64,000 nt of DNA from Euryodendron excelsum (Eukaryota > Streptophyta > Magnoliopsida > Ericales > Pentaphylacaceae), in assembly GCA_033060915.1 (NCBI GenBank), contig CM065381.1:34667836-34731835 (forward strand). The letters are read 5' to 3'. The notes under the pieces are model-generated. The model saw nothing but the letters and a program-made list of their open reading frames with translations, made no database searches and was not told the DNA's origin. Both the position numbers and the translations under genes were made by a program. Shown here in pieces: positions 1 to 10,839 of this stretch; position 1 is the stretch's first letter, and each line of letters begins with the position of its first letter.

Positions 1-737
1 AGTATTCTCGGAAAAAGGATAGATGGCTTAACAGGTTTGGCAAGGGGTTACTTTTGACTGTATGGGAAATGAAATGAGGGCCTCTCTTCACTTTAAATTA
101 GATTGCTTGATCTATAGAGCTTTCGATACTATCCTAGCATGATAGGGGACACCACTCCTAGAGTTCTCAACTATTGTCTGCCCCAGTGTGGGGAGGATAG
201 TCTTGGATTGGGGTTGACAAAGAAAAACTTCGTTTGTTGCGAGGCTCTAGGGGTTAAGCAAAGGGAATATAAGCAAATTTGTTTATTTATTTAGTTATTT
301 ATTCTTTCATTTATATGTGGGAAGTGAAAGATGGCTCTTCTTCACTTTAATAAACTGGCCACACATCGCTTAGCTTTAGAGTCTTGCAAGTGCTGCCTTT
401 GGATAGTATCCTCACTCATCCTTATCCTCTCTCTCTGTGGAAAGCTGATCATTTGGTGAGTGGTTAACTCATGCTATCATCCCTTCAAGTTGGATCATTC
501 CATAAGATACACCATGCCTCTTGCATAGAAAGTACTTACCATTCACAATAGACATATAAGATAGCGGCAGTGAACAAGAGACTATCATTTGATTATTATT
601 AGCATTTTTATGGAAAGCATAGAGTTCTTAAGCAGTTAAGAGAATGCAAACATTAATTTAGAGACAGGAAGTAAAAGGGATAGAAAGAAAGTGGGTGAAA
701 ACACCCCTCTCTTGTATGCTTGTGCAAGGAACCCATT
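1..737 (-). other. Post-gag internal region, no intact ORF
   Basis: This lies downstream of gag on the minus strand, where Ogre-type elements carry protease or an intron before RT. I see no protease motif and no long ORF. A consensus 5' splice site (G|GTAAGT on the minus strand, at 534-540) sits about 200 bases past the gag stop. It could start the intron known between gag-pro and pol in Ogre elements, but any acceptor would be outside the window. Two diverged copies of a block (about 61-180 and 311-430) suggest an old duplication. Confidence 0.5.
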
Positions 738-2717
738 TTAGTACGGCTTTGGGACAATTCCCACATCTTCGATGCTCCATTCGCGACCCGGATCCTCGGC
801 TAAGGCGAGACAAGCAAAGGCTTCTCCTAGAGCTCCAAAGATGTTGACACTGTTGACGCGGTTGTCAGCCTCTTTCTTGTTCTTTACAGTGAGTTCTTCT
901 GTAAACAGGGTGACCAGCTCACCCCCTTCCAATTTGAAATGCTCTGTCTGTTCTCTTGACTCCTCTAGCTCCCAACCCATGTCTTCATAGTTGTACTCAG
1001 TTGCGGGCCAAGGGTTTTCTAGTAAGTGATGTTCCGCCGCGGCGTACCTCGGATGCAAAAACTCAACACCCCATCCATCAACAACTGTGTTCTTGGTCAT
1101 CTCATTTTTCGGAAATATTGGCTCCTCAATGGGCCAGTCAGAAGCATCAGGCACCTCCTCAGGGTTATAAAGATAAATCAGGCACAATTGGAGATCTTCC
1201 TCCCAATCACTTTCTTCATCGGCCTCGAGCTCGTCGAATTCTCCCTCGCCTTCCATTTCTACTAGTATCATATCGACGGTGTGATCCAGGGGGTTAGCGG
1301 TCACATTGGGAGTTGGAGCAGGTTTTACTGGCTGCAGATCAATGGTCTTATTATCGATCAGGTCTTGGATCTTGTGCTTGAGAGCAAAGCAGCTTTTGGT
1401 GTTGTGCCCCTGGCCACCTGAATGGTATTCACATGTAAGAGTGGCATTAAAGGTCGGGGGTAGAGGGCTTGGCAACGGGCAAGCAGGGACGGGCTTCAAG
1501 ATGTTGTTCTTCAAAAGGCTATGGTAAGCCTCGATTTGGGTGCAGGCTAAGGCATCGAAAGTACGAATGCGTCGAGCAGGTCTATTAAAGTTGGGTCATG
1601 CCCCCGCGGGACCATAGTTAGGGGTAGGAACAGGCATGGTCAAGGTGGGTAAGGGTAGGACTGGGGGTGATTGCGGCGGGGTCGGTATTGGGGTGGTTGG
1701 TTAGGCAGAATAGCGGACACTTCACTTTCCTTCCTGATCGTGCCCCTTGTAGTGGCCACCTTTTTTGGCTATGTTGGCGGTATTTTCTCCAGTCTTGGCA
1801 TTGGGATCTGTAATTCTTCCTGTCTTGAGGCCGTTTTCTATCATCTCTCCCTGCATGATAAGCTCAGAGAAGCTTTTTCCTACGCTTGTGCAGTGCTTCT
1901 CGTAGAATATACCTTGAAACGTATGTACAAACAGTTGTACATACTCCTTCTCCTCCAGCGGGGGATTCACTTGTGCAGCGGCCTCCCTCCATCTTAGGGC
2001 ATATGCTTTAAAGCTCTCCTTCTCACCCTTGCTTATCGTCATTAAGGACCATCGATCGGAAGTGAGATCGATGTTGTGACGGTATTGCGCTTTGAACGCA
2101 TTGACTAGCTTCATCCAGGTTGGGATCTTTCTTAAGTCCAGATGAGCAAACCATTGTAGGGCAGACCTCGTGAGACTGTGTTGGAATAGCTGCATAAGGA
2201 GTTTTGGATCGTTGCCATGTCCACTTAGCGCTCCAGCATATAGACGAAGATGAGTAATGGGGTTACCGGAATCGTCGTATTTCTGGAAGTCGGGCATTTT
2301 AAACCTAGCAGGTCTCAGGTGGTCAGGGAAGAAACAAAGCTCATCATAGGAAGTAAACTCGTAAGTATCGTGGCCATGGAGACTTCACAACGAATCTTCC
2401 AACCCATGGACTTTCAGACTGAGAGGGTCTAGAGGGGCCTTCTTTATGACAGGTTAAAGCAATATGGTCTCTTCTTCTTCAGTGTTGACCCCTTTGGCAT
2501 CTTCCTTGGTTCTCCCAGCATTGTCAGACTGAAGCATGATCCTTGGATTAGAGGGTTCAGGGTCCTTAGATAAAGTCATAGATGATGACGGGACCGCAGT
2601 AGCATCCTTCATGGCCATAGTTTGAATGAGTTTGAGTATCTCATCCATCTTAGTCCTTATTTCATTGACTTCCTCTTGAGAGACTTGAGAGGATTCTTCA
2701 GAGTTAGCAGCCATCAA
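738..2717 (-). pseudogene. gag: Tat/Ogre gag polyprotein, five in-frame stops
   Basis: Gag forms the particle shell and binds genomic RNA. The first Met is at 2717 (MMAANSEESS...). An N-terminal acidic/helical part is followed by a capsid-type retrotransposon gag domain at about 2330-1760 (LQWFAHLDL, FKAQYRHN, ESFKAYALRWREAA are recognisable). A Pro-rich linker and one zinc-knuckle-like motif CEYHSGGQGHNTKSC come next, then an acidic C-terminus ending IVPKPY. The whole 660-codon region stays in one frame (each codon's low coordinate divisible by 3). It is interrupted only by stops at 2454-2456 (TAA), 2385-2387 (TGA), 1722-1724 (TGA), 1701-1703 (TAA) and 1596-1598 (TGA). I see no frameshift. 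The TGA codons are compatible with CGA decay by cytosine deamination. The right-hand gag at 61479-62598 is a relative. Confidence 0.85.
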
Positions 2718-4247
2718 TGATGCTCTTTGCCAGGTGATAATGGGATCCCTAGGTGGATGTTGCCCCTTTTTGGGAGCAATATTGACTCAGTACAGGGTGA
2801 CCTCTGTAAATAAAAACAAAAGGACAAGAACACAAGTCGCAAATTAGTTTCTAGTTTTTAGAAAAATTTATGCAATGCATATCCTAGGGTGCCCCTCTTT
2901 AGGAGGGAAACTAATCATGATGTATTGGCCCACTTTTGGAGATAGGGGATTTGCCGCTATATGCGGATACCTTACCATTAGGTAGGAACCTTCAGCCATC
3001 CATGCATTCATTCATAAAAGTAAAGAAGTACATTGAATTTTGGGTTTAAGATACAAAAGAATTGAAATACATTTTAATAGGGGGAGGGGGAACATTTTCC
3101 TTTGGACTTCATCCTATCTACTTTTACAAAGGAAAACCCTAAACTACTCTTAAGTCTTCGGATTCGTCTTCCTTGGATTTAATGTCGAGGAGGTCGCTGA
3201 GAGACCTTGCTGATTGGTTGCCCCAGTCTTCATGGCAATCTTATCTCTGTGAGCATAGAGGGATTGGGGCCCTTCTTATAGAATGAATTGAGATGCATGC
3301 AATGTGACCTTAGGGTTACATGGAAAGCCTTAAGGTTTAGGTAGGTTTAATGCAAAGGAGGATGACCTTGGTGTCACTTTTAACGGGTTGATCATATGCG
3401 TGAGAATGCAGTGACTTGAGTTACTTGGAACTCTTGTCTTGACATGGAATATGGAATGCACGAACATGGGTATGCAAAGAGTATAAGAAGAGAGAATGCA
3501 ATAGTAAGATAAACGTACATGCATGAGCAATTGGACAGACATTATAACATTATGAATATAGTCATTATAATAGCAAGAATAAATAGGTATAAATGAAAGT
3601 AAGAGCAGTCGCCCTTTCTCCCGTGATTTTGAAAACGGTGCTCGTGTCTTAAATTCGGCAGAGGTTTAGCTATGCATGGTGTCTATATGAGTATGAGGTT
3701 GAGGGTTGACTAATGCGTCCTAAAAAGGCTGGGTCCTCGGATCTTCAAACCTAGGCCCACTCCCTGAGGTGGTGCCATGATCGGTTGGTGATTGGAGCGA
3801 GGGAACCAGCAAGAGGACGTAGGCGAAGAAACTGACACAGCATCTTGCTCACAACCAATATACCGTTCCCCCTTTCTAACTAGAAAGGACATATCAGGGT
3901 AATAATGCAAGTATGCAGAATGCAATTGCACATGCAGTGTGTGTGTGTGTGATTTTTAAAAAATGGAGAAAAGAGCCCAACAACTCCCATCCATCCTGTT
4001 CATCACATTCATGCATAATAATTAATAATGTTTAAACATAAAGCGCACCTACAAAACAAAAATGCAAGAGTTAGTATATGGATGGCAAACTTAATACAAG
4101 ATAATATGAATAAATTCATATTTTTTGAAAACAATTTTGAAAATTTGGTTTTGAAAATTTAAAGTGAATAGGATTGAACCAAGTTAATTGAAGACTCTAC
4201 ATGGGTGAAGGGTAAAGAGACATGACTATGGCCTAACCCTCTAAGTA
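2718..4247 (-). other. Leader (5' untranslated internal region) of the left element
   Basis: This is the untranslated stretch between PBS and gag on the minus strand. It holds several upstream ATGs, short ORFs only, and a (TG)n run near 3939-3951. It is clearly homologous to the leader of the LTR-B element at 50783-51190 plus 60191-61478, for example around the shared block at 3710-3960 versus 60210-60470. I see no conserved long ORF: the two copies differ by frame-changing indels in the best candidate stretch. Confidence 0.7.
4049..4076 (-). promoter_or_regulatory. Candidate 3' splice site with branch point in the leader
   Basis: On the minus strand a perfect TACTAAC (4076-4070) is followed by a T-rich tract and TTTTGTAG, with AG at 4050-4049. 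The same arrangement occurs in the LTR-B element leader (51086-51112). A matching donor AAG|GTAAGT lies in the LTR at 7399/7398. The implied intron (7398 to 4049, about 3.35 kb) would remove the 3' part of the LTR and the PBS. Splicing is inferred from signals only. Confidence 0.5.
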
Positions 4248-4265
4248 TCCCCAGCGGAGTCGCCA
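4248..4265 (-). other. Primer-binding site, left element
   Basis: On the minus strand TGGCGACTCCGCTGGGGA begins two bases after the LTR end (...GTGCGACA). It starts with TGG, complementary to a tRNA 3' CCA. Ogre-type elements are described as tRNA-Arg primed; I have not checked the match to a tRNA. The LTR-B element has the near-identical TGGTGACTCCACTAGGGA at 50765-50782. Confidence 0.8.
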
Positions 4266-4428
4266 ACTGTCGCACCCAGATTTTTTGCACTCGAGGAATA
4301 CTCACACAAGCGGGAAAAATGCTGTACTCTCTCGTTAGAACTAACCCTCCTAGAAGAATGAGTGCGGCTAGGTTTGAATTGAAAATAGATTTGAATAAAG
4401 GGCTTTTTGGAAAAGATCTGGAGTCGCC

Positions 4429-4455
4429 ACCTAACTTGATTAAGGTGAGTTAAGT
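4429..4455 (-). promoter_or_regulatory. Conserved LTR 3'-end hairpin (copy 1)
   Basis: Sense arms are ACTTAACT and AGTTAGGT around an 11-nt loop. The single change from the consensus arm ACCTAACT creates a G-U wobble, so RNA pairing is kept. It is followed by TGGCGACTCC, the first ten bases of the PBS. Other copies lie at 11815-11841, 24119-24145, 30344-30370, 34886-34912, 39503-39529, 50579-50604, 54665-54691, 60003-60029 and 63265-63291. Confidence 0.65.
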
Positions 4456-7392
4456 CACCTAAAAACTAAGCATAATCCGAAAACTACACTTAGGGTTTTT
4501 GAAAAACGATTTTGAAAATATAACCTCGAGAGAGGGTTTTTTTAGGAAAATAGGTTGTTTGGCAACCTTTGGAAAACATTTAGCCCTTTTTGAAAAATAA
4601 CTCCTTTTTGGTCTTTAAAATCAGTGATCTAGGTTCGGAGGTTGGTTACGTGTAGGGAAGACGTACTAAGCCATCACCCTACCCCGCTCTTTCAGTACCT
4701 ACATCTCAATCTACCCTAGATTCACCTACGAGAGTCTTTAACTAACTAATGGTCAATCCTATCCACTTTGAAAAAGAAATTTTGAAAAGAAATTAACATG
4801 ATGCATGATATGCAAGTGCAAGAAAAGAGAATTGAAAAATAGATTTGGGAATAGATTTGAAAAGAAATTGATTTGATTTTAGAAGAAAGATTTGAAAGGA
4901 TAGATTTGAAATTAGAAAGTTTGAAAAATTAGAAGTAGAGATTTGCAAATAGAAATTTGAAATTGAAAATTTGAAAATAGATTGGAGATTTGATAAGATT
5001 GTGGAACTTGAAAAATGTGGAGGAATTCAAAATTTGAAATAAGTTGTGACTGCACCCATGAGGGTTGCCTATGTATCCTTTTGGGGGAATCAGGTCAGTC
5101 GTAGTTCGGATAAGAGTTCGATTGAAGATAGAAGAGTTGATTTGGAAAAAGAAAAAGATTGAGTTGGAAATTGAATTGGAAAATTGAAAGATTGAACTTT
5201 GATTAGAAGATTTGAAATGATTTGATTTTGAAATACTTGGTTTTAGGAAACCTAGAAAGACTTGAGACTTAGAAAAGAAGGATTGGATTTGACTTGGAAA
5301 GATTTTAGAGAAGAATTGACTTAAATACTTGGACTTGGAAGATTGGAGAAAAATTAGAATTAGGAAAGGTTCGAATTAGGAAAGTTTTGTTTTAGAAAAG
5401 TTTTCGAATTAGGAAAGTTTGAACTTAGGAAAGTTTCGTTTTAGGAAAGTTTCAACTTAGGAAAGTTTTGGAATTAGGAAAGTTTCAACTTAGGAAAGTT
5501 TTGAATTAAGAAAGTTTTATTTTAAGAAAGGATTTGAAATAGGAAAGTGTTGAATTTAGAAATGTTTTGAATTAGGAAAAGTTTTGTTTAAGAAAGGTTT
5601 AGAATTTGGAAAATTTCATCTTAGGAAAGTTTTGAACTTGGGAAGCTTAGAATTTGGAAAGATTTTAAATTAGAAAAGATTTAGAAAAGGTTTGAATTAA
5701 GAAAGTTTCAACTTAAGAAAGTTTTGAATTAAGAAAGTTTTGAGTTTAGAAAGCTTTGGATTTGGAAAGATTTAAAGTTTAGGAAAGTTTAAGATTTAGA
5801 AAGTTTTTAGAGTTTTAATTTCAAAAAATCTTGAGATTAGAAAAGGTTGAGTTTAGAAAAGATTTGAAAACTTGAATTTGGAAAGTTAAGATTTGGAAAG
5901 GGGTAGAATTAGAAAAGGGTTGAATTAGGAAAGATTTGAAAGCTTAATGTTTAAGGAAAGATTTGGAAGTTTCAGGAAACTTAGGGTTTGGAAGGGTAGG
6001 AAATTAGGAGAGAGTTGAATTAGGAAAGATTTAGATTTTGAGTTTTAAAATTTAGGAAAGATTTTTATGTTCAAGTTAATATTTAGGAAAGTAGAAGATT
6101 AGAAAAGAGTTGGATTAGGAAAGGATTGGATTTTGTTCCTAAGAAGAAGTGCTTTGATTTTGTTTCCATAAACGGAGGATTGAATCTAGTTTCCTAAACA
6201 AGCATATTGGATTTGGTTTCCTAAAGGAAAGATGGGATTTGGTTTTCTAAAAGGAAGATTGGAATTGACAAGGATTTGGAAAGGGAGGTTTTAGAAACCC
6301 TAGATTTGGAAGGCCATAGTTTTGATGTAAAAAATAGGAGGTTTTGGAAATATATATAGTTTTGATGTGAAAACAAGAGATTTTGGAAACTTAGGTTTTA
6401 AGGCAAGTTTAAAAACCATGTTTTTTGGAAAAAAAATTAGGATTTCCTAATTGTGGGTTCTAGGGCTTGACTTGCACACCAAGAAAAAAGTTTTTTTGGA
6501 AAGTGTGTTTTTTGGAAATAAGTTTTTGGAAGGAAATCCTAGAGAGTAGTTTCTAGAGGGAAGATTTTAGAAAGAGTTTTTAGGAAAGTGAATTTTGGTA
6601 GAAGATTGTTGGAGAGAGTTTTTGAAAAGATTTTTTTTGGGAGCGTTTTTAGAAAGTGGATTTTGCGGAGAGGATTTTGGAAAGGAGTTGAAAAAGGGAG
6701 TTTTGAAAAATAGATTTTTGGAGGGAGTTTTTGAAAAAAAATTTGGAAAGGAGAGTTTTTAGAAAGCACTTTGAAGGAGGAGGTTTTAGGAAAAGAGATT
6801 TTTGAAAAAAGAGTTCTTTGGAAAGTATAAAAAATGTCTCACTTTCCTAAAGCGATTCTAACCATAAGAAGGCTAGAACCACTTTAAGAAAGTGGTCTTG
6901 AAAACAACAAGGGTTAAAAATATGGACCATATTGGTCACTTTGAATGTAACACTTTCCTAAAGCAATCCTAGCCATGAAAAGGCTAGAATCACCCTAGGA
7001 TTGTGATTTTGAAAACATGTTTTGAAAATGAAAATTTTGATGCAATTTTCAAAACAAGTTTGATGCAAGCTTTGAAAACGAGTTTGAAAATGATTTTTGA
7101 AAGAATGCAGGATAATGATATGCACAATGCAAATTGGGGTCGTGAACATACAAGGTTAAGGCTTCACCACATAATCAAGGGGGCCGAACCCACGTGGTCT
7201 CCGGTTAGCCTAAAGGAAAGCTCCCGACACAGTGACCCTCCAATAGTCTAATCATACACATGGACCGGTAGTCCCCTTGTTTCAAGCATGCAAAGAAAGG
7301 GGGGGAAAGAGATGAGGGATTAAAATAGAGAAAACCCAAGTGGGTTAGGAAAGAGAAGATAGAGGGGGGAAGCGTGAAAAATTAAATAGAAA

Positions 7393-7401
7393 ACTTACCT
7401 T
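7393..7401 (-). promoter_or_regulatory. Candidate 5' splice site in LTR-A
   Basis: AAG|GTAAGT on the minus strand, roughly 310 bases downstream of the TATA box. ACAAG|GTAGG-type sequences are found at the same place in the LTR-A copies near 14912, 42505 and 57157. CG|GTAGGT is at 21225-21230, and AAG|GTAGTA is in an LTR-B at about 9236. Downstream sense sequence is strikingly G-poor and U-rich, as in plant introns. Confidence 0.5.
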
Positions 7402-7714
7402 GTGTCTTGTTTATTTTGTGCGCCTTGCTTGTCTTCGATCTTCGTCTTGATCTTCGTCTTCAATCCTCAAGAGTTGTCTTTAATCTTCAAACTTCAGATT
7501 GCAGCTCTTCAAGTCTTCAAAGGAGGGTTGGAGGCTAGTGTATAAGTGTATGGGGTTGTGTATGAGTGTATAGAAGGCTAGGGTTTAGTATATGGTAGCT
7601 AGAGTTTGGAAAACCTAGAGAAGCTAGGGTTTTGGGAGTGTTCGAGTTCTATATATTGAATATTGGTATTTTTAGACTGAGTTTATGGACCTCTTTCACG
7701 CTGGAAGAGGCTCT

Positions 7715-7724
7715 ATATTTATAG
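7715..7724 (-). promoter_or_regulatory. TATA box of LTR-A copy 1
   Basis: On the minus strand CTATAAATAT lies in a conserved CCTCTATAAATA context. Equivalent boxes are at 17896-17903 and 20881-20888 (plus), 26662-26669 (plus, altered to TATAAACA), and 15230-15237, 42823-42830 and 57482-57489 (all minus). GGCGCC-rich palindromes lie just upstream in each. Confidence 0.7.
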
Positions 7725-8289
7725 AGGTAGGACGGACCTAGCGCCTGTTGAAGTGGCGCTAGGGCAAAATTCCTCTTGGCGCCACTAGGAGTGGCACCAG
7801 CCAGTTAGGAAAGTATTTAGGCCGGCAAACAACGTATCTTTGACTAGATTTGGGCACCTATACTAGTGACTACCATGCAATTTTTAGCCTGACTTCACTA
7901 GGAGTGACTCCGGAAAGTCCGGGAATGATTTGAAGAGGTCGGGAATGACCCGGAGAGCTGGAACAGGGCATTTCCCTATATCAACCTGTTTGCGAGTATT
8001 ACTGCTACTCTGACGGTTATGATGTTTGCGAGTATTTTCGCTACTCTGACGGTTCGCGATCATTCCCGAGACTGCCTGATCTCGGGAAGCTGCTAAAGGG
8101 ACTTAGCGCCTGAGAAGTCAACTTTCTCGAAAGGCGTGCCTAAACGGACATTTCTGCATTAGCGGGCTAGCAGGCACCAAAGGTGGACTGTTCTACCATC
8201 TAGGGGACTTGGGGTCTCATCTCAGTCGATAGGTTTAAAGGGGCTAACAGTTTCGAAGAGATTTTCTTTAAAAAACGTGTCGGACCGTC

Positions 8290-8840
8290 TCGAGAAATAA
8301 ACTGCCTCGAGAGAGGGATTGGAATTGGAAATGGGTCTTATCGTCTTCAGAAAGAACTGCCTGATTTGGAACCGTCTCGAGGAATAAACTGTCTCGAGAG
8401 AGGGATTGGAATTGGAAAGGGGTCTTATCGTCTTCGGAAAGACGTGCCTGATTTGGAACCGTCTCAAGGAAGAAACTGTCTCGAGAGAGGGATTAGGATT
8501 GGAAAGGGGTCTTATCGTCTTCGAAAAGACGTGCCTAATTTGGAACCGTCTCGAGAAATAAATTGTCTCGAAAAAGGGATTGGGATTGTAAAGGGGTCTT
8601 ATCGTCTTCGAAAAGACGTGCCTAATTTGGAACCGTCTCGAGAAATAAATTGTCTCGAAAAAGGGATTGGGATTGTAAAGGGGTCTTATCGTCTTCGAAA
8701 AGACGTGCCTGATTTGGAACCGTCTCGAGGAATAAATTGTCTCGAGAGAGGGATTGGGATTGGAAACGGGTCTTATCGTCTTCGGAAAAACGTGCCTGAT
8801 TTGGAACCATCTCGAGGAATAAATTGTCTCGAGAGAGGGG
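8290..8840 (-). repeat. 87-bp hairpin tandem array in U3 of LTR-A copy 1
   Basis: About six units of 87 bp (unit starts at 8368, 8455, 8542 and so on). Each unit has a CTCGAG-bearing segment and a stem CGTCTT...AAGACG. Because 87 = 3 x 29, several frames stay open (for example 8366-8950), which explains apparent ORFs here. They are not genes. Confidence 0.8.
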
Positions 8841-9044
8841 TTAGAGTTGGAATTGGAAACGGTAATGCCCCTAAGGGCATTTTGGTCATTTTGCCTCTAT
8901 TTGGGCTTGGTGGGCCCGCGAAGCAAGGGACAGACGAGATTTGGACTTAGAAAGTTGGTTTCGATTGGAATACGTCCATATTGACTTGAGTACAAGTCTG
9001 GACGGAACGTAGACTGCCGAGCGGTAAAAAATGGGGTTCTTACA

Positions 9045-9992
9045 TTATCCAAGCAAAATACTAGCAAGTGAATAGAGAAAGCTTCCCCTAAAGCTTCTCC
9101 TTTGTTGCTTGGTAGTAAATACTAGCAAGCAAGAAAGGGGGGTAGAAGATGGGGAGTAAAATTGAGAATATCCTAAGTAGGCTAGGTGAGAGAAGAAAAG
9201 AGTGTGGGGTAGCAAAATGTAAATAGAAATACTACCTTGTCTTCACAACTTCTTTACACTTCAATGGAGGGCTTTCCTTGAGCTTTGAAGGGTCTTTAAT
9301 GGCCTTGAAGTGGGCTGGAAATAGCTTGAGTCTTGCTTTGGAGGCTTTGGGGATGAAGTATATAGGCTTGAGGCTAGTGGAATCTAGCTTGGATGCTTAG
9401 AAGGTTGAAAAAGGTGGAGTATTTAGGATTTTTTAAGGTTTTGGGAGTATTTCAACAGGGCTTCACTACTGTTTTCAGCTCTAGAATACATAGGGGGTAG
9501 CCAGCTATTTATAGGCAAAGGTCCTGGGCCCTGGCGCATGTACTACATGCACCTAGGAAAACTTTGCCCTGGCCATGTTGCACATGTTCCAATATTGTGC
9601 CAAAGGTTAAATGCCATGTGACACTCCTTATATTACGCCAGCTTGGGCTACAAAGCAAGTTTTGTTCGATCTGATCACTTTTTAGGTGCATGTAGCATAC
9701 GCTACGTCACCGGGAACTCTTATGCTGACTTTGCCTCTATATTCGCGCAAACTGGGGAAGATCCAGAGAAATCGGTCATGTTCATGACGTTCTCCTATTG
9801 TTTCTCATGAACTGGGAGCCTTAGAAGAGCTCCAAGGGATTTCGAATGTTGGAGATGTGTTATCGGGAAGTGTGCATAAAAATAAGCTTTCGAAGCATTT
9901 GCGAGATGCTCTAATGGTTTCCAAAAGTAGCAATTTTTGCACCACATGATTGTGGCTTCCGGGAAGCGACCTCTTCAATCAAACCGTACTGA
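9045..9992 (-). mobile_element. LTR-B fragment, minus strand
   Basis: In minus orientation this matches LTR-B2 (51191-60185) from the U3 through the TATA box (about 9513-9506, TATAAATA) to the CT-rich 5'UTR and candidate donor AAG|GTAGTA near 9236. The left end is cut by LTR-A copy 1. Palindromes rich in GCATGTAGCATAC-like and GGCGCATGTACTACATGC-like sequence precede the TATA box, as in LTR-B2. No coding content. Confidence 0.7.
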
Positions 9993-10577
9993 TAGGAGGT
10001 CTTCCGGACAAGCTTTCTTTCCATTGATACGATTTGATTGGCAAGATTGCTTCCCAAGGCACCTGATCGCGTGGCCCAAAAGTTACCACTTTTAGAAACC
10101 CTTAGAGCATCTCACAGATGCTCTACCAAGGTTGACTTTTTCTTCAATTTCCTAATTAAACTCACTGTCAAATGACTTGGTAAATACGTAAACTTTCCAA
10201 AGACCTCTCAAGTTCTATGTCTAAAAATATTTTCAAACCCTCAAGTTCTATTTTAAGTCAAAACTCTTGAATCTAAAGTCTCAAAGCCTTCCAAGACTCC
10301 CACAAGTCTATTTTCAATCGGGCCTTAGCCCGAACTATGAATGACCTGATTCTCGCCAAATTAGATATGTAGGCAACCTAAAATGGTGCGGTCATAACAC
10401 TTTTTCCAAGACAAATGTCCATTTTCAAAAAGCTCTCTCAATCAAAATTTCTATTTCAAATCACCCTTCAAAACTTTTCTATTTTCAAAGATCATTCCAC
10501 AAACATGCATCATGCATCATTCATCCAAAAAGTGATAACCAAACCTCATTTTCAAAACTCTAAAGCGGATACAAGTG
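9993..10577 (+). mobile_element. LTR-B fragment, plus strand, internally deleted
   Basis: Bases 9993 to about 10190 match U3 of LTR-B2 near 52000-52120, including the perfect hairpin GAGCATCT-CAC-AGATGCTC at about 10103-10121. The sequence then jumps (near 10190) to the 3' part of LTR-B as at 32340-32451 and 50052-50290. It is cut at 10577 by the LTR-A array. With 9045-9992 it forms an inverted pair of LTR pieces. Confidence 0.65.
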
Positions 10578-10839
10578 CGTAAGCACCCCATTTTTGACCG
10601 CTCGGCAGTCTACACTCCGTCCAGACTTGTTTTCAAGTCATTGTGGGCATATTCCAATCGAAACCAATTCTCTAGGTTCAAACTCCGTCTTTCCATCGCT
10701 TCGCGGGCCTATCAGGCCCAAATGGAGGCAAAATGACCAAAATGTCCTTAGGGGCATTGTCCTTTCTTATTCCAATTCCAATCCCTCTCTCGAGACAGTT
10801 TATTCCTCGAGATGGTCCGAGTAGCGAAACTACTCACAA

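Larger units (their letters stand above)
1..9044 (-). mobile_element. Partial Ty3/gypsy Tat/Ogre-type element with LTR-A (5' LTR, PBS, leader, gag)
   Basis: Read on the minus strand, this is the 5' part of a long-LTR retrotransposon: LTR (9044 to 4268), PBS directly after the LTR, a leader of about 1.5 kb, then gag ending at 738. The rest (protease, RT, integrase, 3' LTR) would lie left of base 1. Assignment to Tat/Ogre rests on the gag zinc-knuckle type, the LTR of almost 4.8 kb and the PBS sequence. The 5-bp flank at 9045-9049 is TTATC; the partner duplication is outside the window. Gag is broken, so the copy is non-autonomous. Confidence 0.85.
4268..9044 (-). mobile_element. LTR-A copy 1, 5' LTR of left element
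   Basis: This 4777-bp LTR starts TGTAAGAACCCC (9044) and ends GTGCGACA (4268) on the minus strand. In sense order it holds: an 87-bp hairpin repeat array (about 8840-8290); a short stretch with single GAGTA/TACTC-type units; a TATA box (about 7724-7715); and a 5'UTR-like CT-rich part with minisatellite TGTATGAGTG-type units. A splice-donor consensus (7399/7398) follows, then about 3 kb of G-poor sense sequence made of TTTCCTAAA-like words, then the conserved hairpin at 4455-4429. The orientation is proved by the PBS after the 4268 end. Confidence 0.88.

Noticed and set aside
3710..3931. Possible upstream ORF1 in the leader
   Set aside because: The homologous stretch near 60250-60460 differs by a frame-changing indel and no shared protein results.
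8366..8950. Long plus-strand ORF with repeated Arg/Gly-rich 29-residue units
   Set aside because: It is the 87-bp U3 hairpin array read in frame. The period is a multiple of three, so several frames stay open. There is no codon conservation.
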